Positions 16,554 to 23,477 of a stretch of DNA of 33,217 bases are shown piece by piece. The notes beneath the pieces were generated by a model. It was not told the origin of the DNA. It made no database searches and saw only the letters and a list, made by a program, of their open reading frames with translations. Each line of letters opens with the position of its first letter. Position 1 is the first letter of the stretch. This DNA comes from Spirochaetota bacterium (GTDB lineage Bacteria; Spirochaetota; UBA4802; UB4802), in NCBI GenBank assembly GCA_026414805.1, contig JAOAIH010000031.1, positions 1-33,217 on the forward strand, given 5' to 3'. The position numbers and the translations under genes are program-made.

Positions 16554-16751
16554 ATGAGGATCAGGGTAAACGGCATAGATATTGAATTTGAAAAAAACAC
16601 ATTAAAAGAGTTACTTGATTTATACCGATTTAATCCCTCAAAAATAATGGTGGAAAAGAACGGGCGTATTGTTGATAAGGAAAACTATGCTACTGAACAA
16701 TTGCATGATGGCGATGTTCTTGAAATAGCACGTTTTGTTGGTGGGGGATGA
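16554..16751 (+). CDS. thiS: ThiS-like sulfur carrier protein
   Basis: 65-residue beta-grasp (ubiquitin-like) protein ending in VGGG, the C-terminal tail that is adenylated and thiocarboxylated in ThiS and MoaD. MRIRVNGIDIEFEKNTLKELLDLY, VEKNGRIVDKENYATEQLHDGDVLEIARFVGGG is the standard ThiS pattern, and the length is typical. AAAGGAAACGCT precedes ATG 16554. No ThiF/MoeB-type activating enzyme, thiazole synthase ThiG or ThiH is in the window, so the partner is elsewhere, or the carrier serves another sulfur-transfer route. The stop overlaps the next start (ATGA). A radical SAM gene lies two genes on. Confidence 0.88.
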   Translation: MRIRVNGIDIEFEKNTLKELLDLYRFNPSKIMVEKNGRIVDKENYATEQLHDGDVLEIARFVGGG

Positions 16752-17260
16752 TAGAAAAACTGCATTCTGAGTTACAGCAATCTTTGCTTTCTTTGAAGGA
16801 ATTGCAACATCTTCTTTTCTTGCTTCAGTGTGGCGATAGCAACCGGCAGCCAGTTCCAGATGAATTAATCAATGAAGGATATATAATCGCAGATAACAAT
16901 CGCTTTATTCTCACCAATAAAGGCAAAGTATATAAAGACAGCTTATTACAAAAGTTAGCCTGCTTTTACGCTGCCAGCCAACAAGTCTTTGGGCAATATT
17001 TTGACAAAGAGCTATCGCCTTTAAAAAAAGAACTGCAAACAGTAAAAACACAATGGCGACATGCCCGTGATACAAAGTTAAAATATAAAAAAGCGCTGTT
17101 GAAGCAAGGCAAAGATACGGCAGCAGTAAAAAAAGATGCACTATACCGAAAACTTGAGAAGGAGCAGAATGCATTGTGCACACGTATGCGACATGTAGAA
17201 AAGCAATATAATAAAAAATTATCTGAATGTATCACAAAATTAGGTATAGTACATAAGTAA
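16748..17260 (+). CDS. Coiled-coil protein of unknown function, translationally coupled to thiS
   Basis: 170 residues, not recognised. The N-terminal third (LHSELQQSLLSLKELQHLLFLLQCGDS... DELINEGYIIADNNRFILTNKGKVYKD) looks like a small winged-helix-like or helix-strand module. The rest is strongly charged helix with heptad character (LKKELQTVKTQWRHARDTKLKYKKALLKQG and YRKLEKEQNALCTRMRHVEKQY). No signal peptide. Its ATG overlaps the thiS stop by four bases (ATGA), which indicates coupled translation. It contains two GCGATAGC-core words (16833-16840 and, on the minus strand, 17009-17018). Function cannot be inferred beyond the link to the sulfur carrier. Confidence 0.75.
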   Translation: MIEKLHSELQQSLLSLKELQHLLFLLQCGDSNRQPVPDELINEGYIIADNNRFILTNKGKVYKDSLLQKLACFYAASQQVFGQYFDKELSPLKKELQTVKTQWRHARDTKLKYKKALLKQGKDTAAVKKDALYRKLEKEQNALCTRMRHVEKQYNKKLSECITKLGIVHK

Positions 17261-17319
17261 ATATCCTAATTAACAACAGAGAGCTAATATAATCCCTATC
17301 TACAGCAAATAGAGAATAT

Positions 17320-18597
17320 ATGAAGAAAGCATATTTAGCATTTTGTGATATTGACGGAAATGTATATAAACACCCAAAGGTGGTAGCTGCTTTTAGACAA
17401 GGCAGGCGATTTGTGCCAGTGGATGAAAAAGAGCTCATCCCTATTCCTGATGGCAGTACACTCTACATGTTACCTCAGCGATATCCTGTGGACGGAAAAA
17501 AATTCAAAGCTATAACTCATTACAATGGCAATGAAATATGGGCTGTTGCAGCATTTTTAAGTTCTGGATATTTGCGCACTTATCTGCCGGCATATACGCG
17601 GAAGGATGGTGCACCAATACTTTCACTGTGGGCATATTGCGGACTAGTGTTTGTGGGGGATTCATTTTATGTGCCAGCGCTACGTATTGATCCTGATCCA
17701 CGCTCTGACCCTGCGCTACACCGAAATGACATTGAGCTTTTTAAAAAAATAAAAGCTATAAAGCAGCAGTACCCGCAAAACAGCTTGGTGCGCCAGCTTG
17801 CAAAATGTTCTACTGAATATGGTTGTTTGTGTGCTCGTAATTTTTTCTTAAGTCGATATGAAGCTCCACTGCCTACAACCAAATCGTGCAATGCTCTGTG
17901 CTTAGGGTGCTTTTCATTTCAAAAGGATACAGGTGTGCACGTTTCGCAGTACAGGCTCAACAGGGAACCTACTCCAGAAGAGATAGCCTGTGTTATGCTG
18001 CACCACATTGATCGCGTTGATAAAGCTATAGTAAGCTTTGGGCAGGGCTGTGAAGGTGAGCCGCTTTTGCGTGCAAAAGACCTGGCAAAGGCCATTGCAA
18101 TTGTAAGGAGCAAAACCACCAAGGGCACCATACATCTAAACACCAATGGATCATTACCACAGGCTCTCAAGCAGTGCATTGATGCAGGGCTTGATTCTGT
18201 GCGCATTAGTCTGAATTCACCAACGGAAAAGTATTATACCAGGTACTATCGCCCCAAAAATTATCACTTTAAAGATGTAATGCATAGTATTGAAGTTGCC
18301 TTGAAAGCAGGTATTTTTGTTTCAATTAATCTTTTCTTTTTGCCCGGTTTTACCGATGCCAAATCACAAGTTAGTGCTTTGTGTACTTTTCTTGACAACT
18401 ACCCTGTGAATATGATACAAACACGTAATCTCAATATTGACCCGGATTATTATCTTGATAGCATTGGCTTTGAAGATGAGGATGCAATTGGTGTACGACA
18501 ATTACTTGAGCTGTTGCGAAAACAGTATCCCATGTTAAAATTGGGATACTACAATCCGCCAAAGGAAGAATTTAAAACGATTGTAAATTTTGACTGA
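17320..18597 (+). CDS. Radical SAM protein with long N-terminal extension
   Basis: Radical S-adenosylmethionine enzyme of unknown product. The iron-sulfur cluster motif CxxxCxxC is at Cys190, Cys194 and Cys197 (TKSCNALCLGCFSFQ). The GEP-type SAM contact follows as GQGCEGEPLL, then strands GTIHLNTNGSLPQ and SVRISLNSPTEKYY and the TIM-barrel region to about residue 380. Unusually, some 189 residues precede the cluster motif and include CSTEYGCLCARNFF (three further cysteines), which might bind another cluster. FVPVDEKELIPIPDGSTLYMLPQR near the start has no known motif. AGAGAA precedes ATG 17320. The gene follows the thiS/coiled-coil pair by 59 bases and precedes the thioesterase gene. Confidence 0.85.
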   Translation: MKKAYLAFCDIDGNVYKHPKVVAAFRQGRRFVPVDEKELIPIPDGSTLYMLPQRYPVDGKKFKAITHYNGNEIWAVAAFLSSGYLRTYLPAYTRKDGAPILSLWAYCGLVFVGDSFYVPALRIDPDPRSDPALHRNDIELFKKIKAIKQQYPQNSLVRQLAKCSTEYGCLCARNFFLSRYEAPLPTTKSCNALCLGCFSFQKDTGVHVSQYRLNREPTPEEIACVMLHHIDRVDKAIVSFGQGCEGEPLLRAKDLAKAIAIVRSKTTKGTIHLNTNGSLPQALKQCIDAGLDSVRISLNSPTEKYYTRYYRPKNYHFKDVMHSIEVALKAGIFVSINLFFLPGFTDAKSQVSALCTFLDNYPVNMIQTRNLNIDPDYYLDSIGFEDEDAIGVRQLLELLRKQYPMLKLGYYNPPKEEFKTIVNFD

Positions 18598-18644
18598 TTG
18601 TATATTGTGTGATTAAATTAATTGAGAATTTTGAGGTAAAACTT

Positions 18645-19052
18645 ATGGAAAAGATGATTGAGGATCCTCTAAGGTATGCCAGAGAAGTTGTAGGTAAAGA
18701 CCCCCTGGCAACATTTCTTGGAATTGATGTGGAGGATGTGAAGCATGGATATGCGCGCTGTGGACTGACGGTTAAACCGGAATACCTCAATGCGGTTGAG
18801 CGGGCACATGGTGGTATAATACATGCAGTAGCTGACCAGGCATTTGCAGTGGCAAGCAACTCCATGGGGACAATGGCTGTGGCACTGACTATGACATTGC
18901 AATACCTGCAGGCGGCCATGGATGGGGAGCGTATTTTTGCTGAATGTATGTTGGTGCATGCGGGAAGAAAAATAAGTTCATGGCGTCTTGAGGTGAGGGG
19001 AAACAATGATGCAATTATAGCAATAGGGGATGCAGTAGCGTATCATAAGTAA
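18645..19052 (+). CDS. PaaI-family hotdog thioesterase
   Basis: Single hotdog-fold acyl-CoA thioesterase of about 135 aa. FLGIDVEDVKHGYARCGLTVKPEYLNAVERAHGGIIHAVADQAFAVASNS is the family core: the N/H-rich turn with HGGIIHAVADQAF matches the HGG-helix motif of PaaI enzymes, with the Asp/Glu position filled by Asp. TMTLQYLQAA and GRKISSWRLEVRGNNDAIIAIGDAVAYH complete the fold. GAGGT eight bases upstream selects ATG 18645; an in-frame GTG at 18609 lacks such a site. It should hydrolyse an acyl- or aryl-CoA in the cytoplasm; the substrate is unknown. The stop is six bases before the HD-GYP gene. Confidence 0.9.
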   Translation: MEKMIEDPLRYAREVVGKDPLATFLGIDVEDVKHGYARCGLTVKPEYLNAVERAHGGIIHAVADQAFAVASNSMGTMAVALTMTLQYLQAAMDGERIFAECMLVHAGRKISSWRLEVRGNNDAIIAIGDAVAYHK

Positions 19053-19058
19053 GGTGTA

Positions 19059-20153
19059 ATGATGTCAATTATGGAAGATAGTGCAAAACGTTTAGAGGTT
19101 ATTGTTGAATTTATGGTTCCCGGTGCAACGCTTTCGGGCGACACCTATGATTCGGAAAATAATTTTTTATACCCAGCGTATACTGTGTATACTGCAGAAG
19201 TAATTGAACAACTAAAATCAAAAGGAATAAAAAGAATTTACTACACGCCGGCAGCAAATACGGATGCAACAGAATTTACCCAAAAAGCAAAAGATATCTG
19301 GGAGGCATTATTTGAAGCAATCCGAAATAATGCAAGGCCTAATCTTGAGCAGTCAAAGGAATTTGTACTATCACTCCATAGCTATGTAAAACAAAACAAG
19401 GATCGTTTCCTGTATTTAATGAAGATAAAAGATTTTGATGATTACACATTTACTCATTCGGTAAATGTGGGAATACTTGCCATGGCTATGGCCTCAAAGC
19501 ATGGGCTTGAAGAAAGGCTGGTCAGGGAAATTGGACTTGGAGCTTTTCTGCATGATGTTGGTAAATTAATGATTCCTGTTGAAATTCTCAATAAAAAAGA
19601 AAAATTAACTGACAGTGAATTTGAACTGATTAAAAAGCACCCCGAATATGGCTATGAATATGTTGCAAAGCATGATCATATACCTCCTAATGCTCTTGAT
19701 GTGATATTGCATCATCATGAAAATTACAATGGTAAAGGGTATCCTCAGAGTTTGCAGGATGAGGATATACCTATTGGGGCAAAGATTACAGCAATCTGTG
19801 ATGTGTATGATGCACTTATTACTGCACGCCCCTATAAACGTGCATATTCATCACGCGAAGCAATACTTACTATTATTAAAGAATCACGTGCAAAGTTTAA
19901 TCCTGTCCTTGTTTCGCGGTTTGTGCGTGATATGACGCCAATTTTACAGAAGGATCCAATTTTGCCTGTTGGCTCGCTTGTGCTGCTTACCACAGGGGAA
20001 GTGGCTCAGGTACAGGAATTGCATTCAACCGGTGACCTGCGCCCAATTGTAAAAATATTGACAAACGACAAACAGCAAAAAATTGCACGTCCCTTTACTG
20101 TTGACCTTACTATGGACAGTACACGGTCTGTTAAAAGAATACTCCCTCGTTAA
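19059..20153 (+). CDS. HD-GYP domain protein, probable cyclic-di-GMP phosphodiesterase
   Basis: Signal-transduction protein likely to hydrolyse c-di-GMP. The HD-GYP domain covers about residues 125-300: HSVNVGILAMAMASKHGL, GAFLHDVGKLMIP (HD at 165-166), KHPEYGYEYV, ILHHHENYNGKGYP (HHxxxxGxGYP type, GYP at 227-229), AKITAICDVYDALITARPY and FNPVLVSRFV. All metal and signature residues are intact, so it should be active. The N-terminal roughly 120 residues, with GATLSGDTYDSENNFLYPAYTVYTAEVIEQLKSKGIKRIYY, form the small domain often preceding HD-GYP. No receiver domain or membrane helix is present, so its signal is intracellular or partner-borne. Start ATG 19059 follows AAGGTGT. Confidence 0.93.
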   Translation: MMSIMEDSAKRLEVIVEFMVPGATLSGDTYDSENNFLYPAYTVYTAEVIEQLKSKGIKRIYYTPAANTDATEFTQKAKDIWEALFEAIRNNARPNLEQSKEFVLSLHSYVKQNKDRFLYLMKIKDFDDYTFTHSVNVGILAMAMASKHGLEERLVREIGLGAFLHDVGKLMIPVEILNKKEKLTDSEFELIKKHPEYGYEYVAKHDHIPPNALDVILHHHENYNGKGYPQSLQDEDIPIGAKITAICDVYDALITARPYKRAYSSREAILTIIKESRAKFNPVLVSRFVRDMTPILQKDPILPVGSLVLLTTGEVAQVQELHSTGDLRPIVKILTNDKQQKIARPFTVDLTMDSTRSVKRILPR

Positions 20154-20160
20154 AGTTGTG

Positions 20161-20171
20161 GCGATAGCTCA
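20161..20171 (+). repeat. Iterated motif GCGATAGCTCA, exact copy
   Basis: Intergenic exact copy (GGCGATAGCTCAT) seven bases after the HD-GYP stop, in the convergent gap before the LysE gene. It has no inverted repeat or T-tract, so it is not part of a terminator. Confidence 0.7.
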
Positions 20172-20263
20172 TTTAAGAAATCCCTCTATGGCAATACAGA
20201 TACTGATGATAGTAACACAGATGCCCTCAAACCATGTAACTTGGAGTTTTTTTGATTATATGC

Positions 20264-20884
20264 TTAAACTATTTGTTTTATTGCATCATAGATAAAATAC
20301 AATCCAAATGCATACAGCATAATTACAGTAATAAATCCTACGGTTTTGGTAAATTTTGCTCCAAGAAATGAAGCCCCTGCAAATGAAAGCATGGATAATA
20401 TCAAAAGCCATATGTAATCACAGACAATATGTAGAAATGAAAATGCAGCTAACCCAATTGAGCCAAATATAATTCCTTTTTGTATAAGCGACAGGCCTAT
20501 GGTTAGCCACCATACGTAAAAATATGGATTAAAAGCTGAAAGGATTATGCCATCTAAAAGTGGTGTATATGTAGTGATGGTTGTATTTGCTTTTACACTT
20601 TGTGCAGTTAACGTTGCAAGTATCACCAGCACTATCCCCCCTGACAACGTTATGTATGAAGTTATGTTAGCAAATTGCATGATAACCTGTATTCCAGCAA
20701 ACAGGGCAATGATTACAGGCAATTCGATGATAGCATGACCTGTAGATACAAGCAAGCCGGCATACTTAGAACGTGTGCCATGATTTATTGTTACTGCACT
20801 CATTGGACCTGGAGCCATAACCCCGGACAAGGATACAGTAAGTGTAATAAATGCAAATTCAATAAATGAAGGCTGTGCTATCAT
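20264..20884 (-). CDS. LysE-family translocator
   Basis: Inner-membrane exporter of the LysE/RhtB/ArgO superfamily, usually exporting amino acids or related small molecules. About six hydrophobic segments are visible in 206 aa: FAFITLTVSLSGVMAPGPMSAVTINHG carries the family PGP motif, and LLVSTGHAIIELPVIIALFAGIQVI, ITLSGGIVLVILATLTAQSV, AFNPYFYVWWLTIGLSLI (with the NPYF-WW segment typical of the family), AFSFLHIVCDYIWLLILSML and GFITVIMLYAFGLYFI follow. Start ATG 20884 has no clear ribosome site. The gene converges on the HD-GYP gene. Substrate is not predictable. Confidence 0.88.
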   Translation of the reverse strand: MIAQPSFIEFAFITLTVSLSGVMAPGPMSAVTINHGTRSKYAGLLVSTGHAIIELPVIIALFAGIQVIMQFANITSYITLSGGIVLVILATLTAQSVKANTTITTYTPLLDGIILSAFNPYFYVWWLTIGLSLIQKGIIFGSIGLAAFSFLHIVCDYIWLLILSMLSFAGASFLGAKFTKTVGFITVIMLYAFGLYFIYDAIKQIV

Positions 20885-21113
20885 AGTGTAAATAGTATAC
20901 CAACAGTTATTTTGAATTCCAAAGTTATCAGTATGTGCATATTTTAAAAATCATTTTTTTAAAAAATATACTAAAACAGGTTCAACATGACTTTTTTACT
21001 TTATTCTATAACTTATTACAAAATTGCATTATTGTAGTAAGACTATAAGTTTTATCTGCTGTTTTGTTAATTCAAATTTAAATATATTTTAAATAAATTT
21101 TGTAAAGTTCAGC

Positions 21114-21141
21114 TTGATTTTAATGTAATATATGCTATATT
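21114..21141 (+). promoter_or_regulatory. Candidate promoter for the 52-residue ORF
   Basis: TTGATT (21114-21119), 16 bases, TATATT (21136-21141), with TG just upstream of the -10 (TGCTATATT, extended -10 form). It lies 31 bases before the ATG at 21173. The flanking 200 bases (20885-21113) are AT-rich with no other feature. Confidence 0.45.
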
Positions 21142-21172
21142 AGTTTACGATGATTAATACAGGGTTATTACC

Positions 21173-21331
21173 ATGAAAAATGCACAATTATTCATCTACC
21201 GAGAATATGAAGAGCCTTTTCAATGTGCAACACTGCCACAGGTTGATGAATGTGACAGGCTTGTTGCTGCAATCAAATATTTTGGAGTCTTGATTCCTGC
21301 TGAAATATTTGATGAGGATAGAGGTATATAA
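21173..21331 (+). CDS. Small ORF (52 aa), hypothetical
   Basis: Encodes MKNAQLFIYREYEEPFQCAT and continues to an acidic end (IPAEIFDEDRGI). It has two cysteines, no membrane segment and no recognised motif. Support comes from a plausible promoter just upstream, an AGGG ribosome-site remnant (CAGGG, nine bases before ATG) and an amino-acid composition that looks protein-like. It stands alone between the LysE gene (minus) and the phosphoesterase gene. It could be a genuine small regulator-sized protein or a chance frame. Confidence 0.4.
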   Translation: MKNAQLFIYREYEEPFQCATLPQVDECDRLVAAIKYFGVLIPAEIFDEDRGI

Positions 21332-21446
21332 TTAAAAAATACACCATAAATGCTGTATCTGTGATGTATAGTTCTTGACATTTCTCCATATCTCTCCAGC
21401 ATTCCTTCTTAATTTGTAACAAAAAAAATATCGTGGCTATTATAAT

Positions 21447-22097
21447 ATGATTAAAATCTGTGCCATCAGTGATATCCACCGTGGATATAAAAATATATAT
21501 CGTCTGCAGCCTGAGATTGAATCCAGTGATATTGTTGTTATTGCTGGGGATTTGGCACCACTGAAATGGTATACACGCTGGGAACTGTATAAAAGAGCTA
21601 TCGCCCAGATAAATAAACCAATTTTGGCTGTTCATGGAAATTGGGATGGGAAAAAAATTCAGGAGTTTTTAGCACCGTATTCAATACATGCTGGTTTTGC
21701 GGTTGTTGAGGATGTAGGTTTTTTTGGTGTTGGCGGTTCAATAAAAACTCCATTGCACACACCGGTAGAATATTCCGAGGAAGAAATATATGAGTTTATG
21801 TGCAGAGGGTTTGAAAAGATACAGCATCAGCCGGTAAAAGTGTTGCTGTCGCATAACCCGCCAAAGAACGTGTGTGACAGGACTATTTTTAAGACTCATG
21901 CTGGCAGTGTGGCAATTGCTAAATTTTGCACTGAATATAATATTGATGTATGTATTTGCGGGCATATTCATGAAGCGCATGGTGTTGCACGGCTTGGGAA
22001 TACCACTGTAGTGAATGCAGGAGCGTTGAAAAGCGGATACTATGCATCAATTTGTGTGGCACGCAATGGGGTTGAAGCAGTCATAAAGCGCTTGTAA
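21447..22097 (+). CDS. Calcineurin-like metallophosphoesterase
   Basis: Two-metal phosphoesterase of the YfcE/MPP superfamily. The five blocks are intact: AISDIHRGY (Asp9, His11), VIAGDLAP, VHGNWDG, LLSHNPPK and CGHIHEAHG, followed by NAGAL. 216 aa is a bare catalytic domain without signal or membrane segments, so it is cytoplasmic; the substrate (nucleotide, phosphodiester or phosphoprotein) is unknown. No ribosome site precedes ATG 21447, but the DIH motif so near the N-terminus fixes the start. Curiously TATAAT (21441-21446) abuts the start codon. A GCGATAGCTC copy on the minus strand (21595-21604) overlaps the RAIAQ codons. Confidence 0.92.
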   Translation: MIKICAISDIHRGYKNIYRLQPEIESSDIVVIAGDLAPLKWYTRWELYKRAIAQINKPILAVHGNWDGKKIQEFLAPYSIHAGFAVVEDVGFFGVGGSIKTPLHTPVEYSEEEIYEFMCRGFEKIQHQPVKVLLSHNPPKNVCDRTIFKTHAGSVAIAKFCTEYNIDVCICGHIHEAHGVARLGNTTVVNAGALKSGYYASICVARNGVEAVIKRL

Positions 22098-22102
22098 CGC
22101 AG

Positions 22103-23224
22103 TTACAGCTTGTGAATGGGGAATACCGTTTGTTTGATATAATCAACCACATCCCGTGCATATGTAAAACATTGTTCTTTAGTTAATCCTCCAATGTTGT
22201 AAGGGTTATCGTATAATGAACCGGCATCCATTTCCGGGCCATACATCATACCGCCAATAACTCCCATAAAATTATCCATAGGTTGTATGCCTGCAAATGT
22301 TGCCCAGGCAAGTGTCCATAATGCTGCGGTCTTATACAGATTATATCCACCTCCTCCAGTAGCAAGTATTTTTGGGGAAAACTGTTTTATGATCTGTAAA
22401 ACTTTTACATAGCCATTGCTGGTAAGGTTTAAATGTGCCAAAGGGTCATCCTTATGGCTATCGCCACCAACCTGAACACATACAATATCGGGTTTAAAGC
22501 TTTGTAATAACGGCGGAACAATTTCTTCAAATGCATACACAAAAATTTCGTCATCTGTATCCTTTAAAAGAGGGATATTGACGTTATACCCATATCCGGG
22601 CCCCTGGCCAATTTCATTTTCAAAACCGGTTCCGGGAAATAAAAACTGGCCACTTTCATGAATTGATATCGTAAGAACTCTGTTGTCATCATAAAATGCA
22701 CTTTGCACTCCATCACCATGATGGACATCAATGTCTATATATGCACATGTAAATCCTTTATTTATAAGGTAGTGAAGGGCAATGGCTATATCGTTGATGT
22801 AACAAAATCCTTCGGCGTGATCACGCATTGCATGGTGAAAACCGCCAATTGGGTTAAAAGCAAATAATGTGTCAGTATGGGCAAGTTTCTGAGCACCCAG
22901 GAATGTGCCGCCTGATGCCTGCAGTGAAAAACTATATACTCCTTTGAATATAGGATTATCATGAGTTCCAAGGCCGTATGTTAAAAGGTTTATGTCAAAT
23001 TGGCCATGCTCGCATGATTTTAGAGCCTGAATGTAATCGGGGGTGTGGAATAGATAAAGCAAATCTTCTTCAAGGAAAGGATGTTCAAGAATCTGGGTAT
23101 CGTCAAGCAATCCATACCGGTGTAATAGATCCATCATCTGTTTTGCGCGCATTGGTTTGAATGGATGAGTAGGGGAATATTCAACCTGCGCTAGTTCTTC
23201 TGAATAGAAAAAGATATTTTTCAT
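22103..23224 (-). CDS. AcuC-like histone-deacetylase-family protein
   Basis: Zinc amidohydrolase of the arginase/deacetylase fold, closest in layout to AcuC-type protein deacetylases. In 373 aa: start YSEELAQVEYSPTHPFKPMRAKQ; catalytic pair GGFHHA (His130, His131); GFCYINDIAIA; zinc ligands in DIDVHHGDG (Asp166, His168) and Asp255 in QVGGDSHKDDPLAHLNL; and transition-state Tyr294 in GGGGYN. The last ligand motif differs from the common GADAL form but keeps Asp. AcuC in Bacillus deacetylates acetyl-CoA synthetase; no acs or acuA gene is in the window. AAAGGA lies about ten bases before ATG 23224. It converges with the phosphoesterase gene, with only five bases between stops. Confidence 0.92.
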   Translation of the reverse strand: MKNIFFYSEELAQVEYSPTHPFKPMRAKQMMDLLHRYGLLDDTQILEHPFLEEDLLYLFHTPDYIQALKSCEHGQFDINLLTYGLGTHDNPIFKGVYSFSLQASGGTFLGAQKLAHTDTLFAFNPIGGFHHAMRDHAEGFCYINDIAIALHYLINKGFTCAYIDIDVHHGDGVQSAFYDDNRVLTISIHESGQFLFPGTGFENEIGQGPGYGYNVNIPLLKDTDDEIFVYAFEEIVPPLLQSFKPDIVCVQVGGDSHKDDPLAHLNLTSNGYVKVLQIIKQFSPKILATGGGGYNLYKTAALWTLAWATFAGIQPMDNFMGVIGGMMYGPEMDAGSLYDNPYNIGGLTKEQCFTYARDVVDYIKQTVFPIHKL

Positions 23225-23420
23225 AGTGTATAAGTCCTTTATGCATTAGCTAATGTCACCATGGCTTTAGGTATATAATAAATCAAGCTATTTTACTAAA
23301 TATGATTTTATTTATAAGTCATATTTATAACAATAAAAGTAAAACTTTTGTATTCATGTTGGTGAAATTAATGATGAATATTATAGAAAATTAAGCTGGT
23401 ATAGGTGCTTAACAAAAGAC

Positions 23421-23450
23421 TTGACATTCGTAATAAATTATTTTTTTAAA
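23421..23450 (+). promoter_or_regulatory. Possible promoter of the WD40-caspase gene
   Basis: A perfect TTGACA (23421-23426) lies 52 bases before the chosen start. The -10 is poor: TTTAAA (23445-23450) at 18-base spacing is the best match. It is the only consensus -35 word in the 253-base divergent gap after acuC. Confidence 0.35.
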
Positions 23451-23477
23451 GAGAAAAAATATTCAATGAGGTCAGCC

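Noticed and set aside
874-20171. GCGATAGCTCA copies as ends of insertion sequences or as CRISPR repeats
   Set aside because: Copies are unevenly spaced, in both orientations, have no transposase, target duplications or spacer-repeat periodicity, and many lie inside intact genes.
23421-23477. N-terminal extension of the WD40-caspase protein starting with TTG at 23421
   Set aside because: That TTG is part of a TTGACA promoter word, no ribosome site precedes it, and the signal peptide begins at the later ATG.
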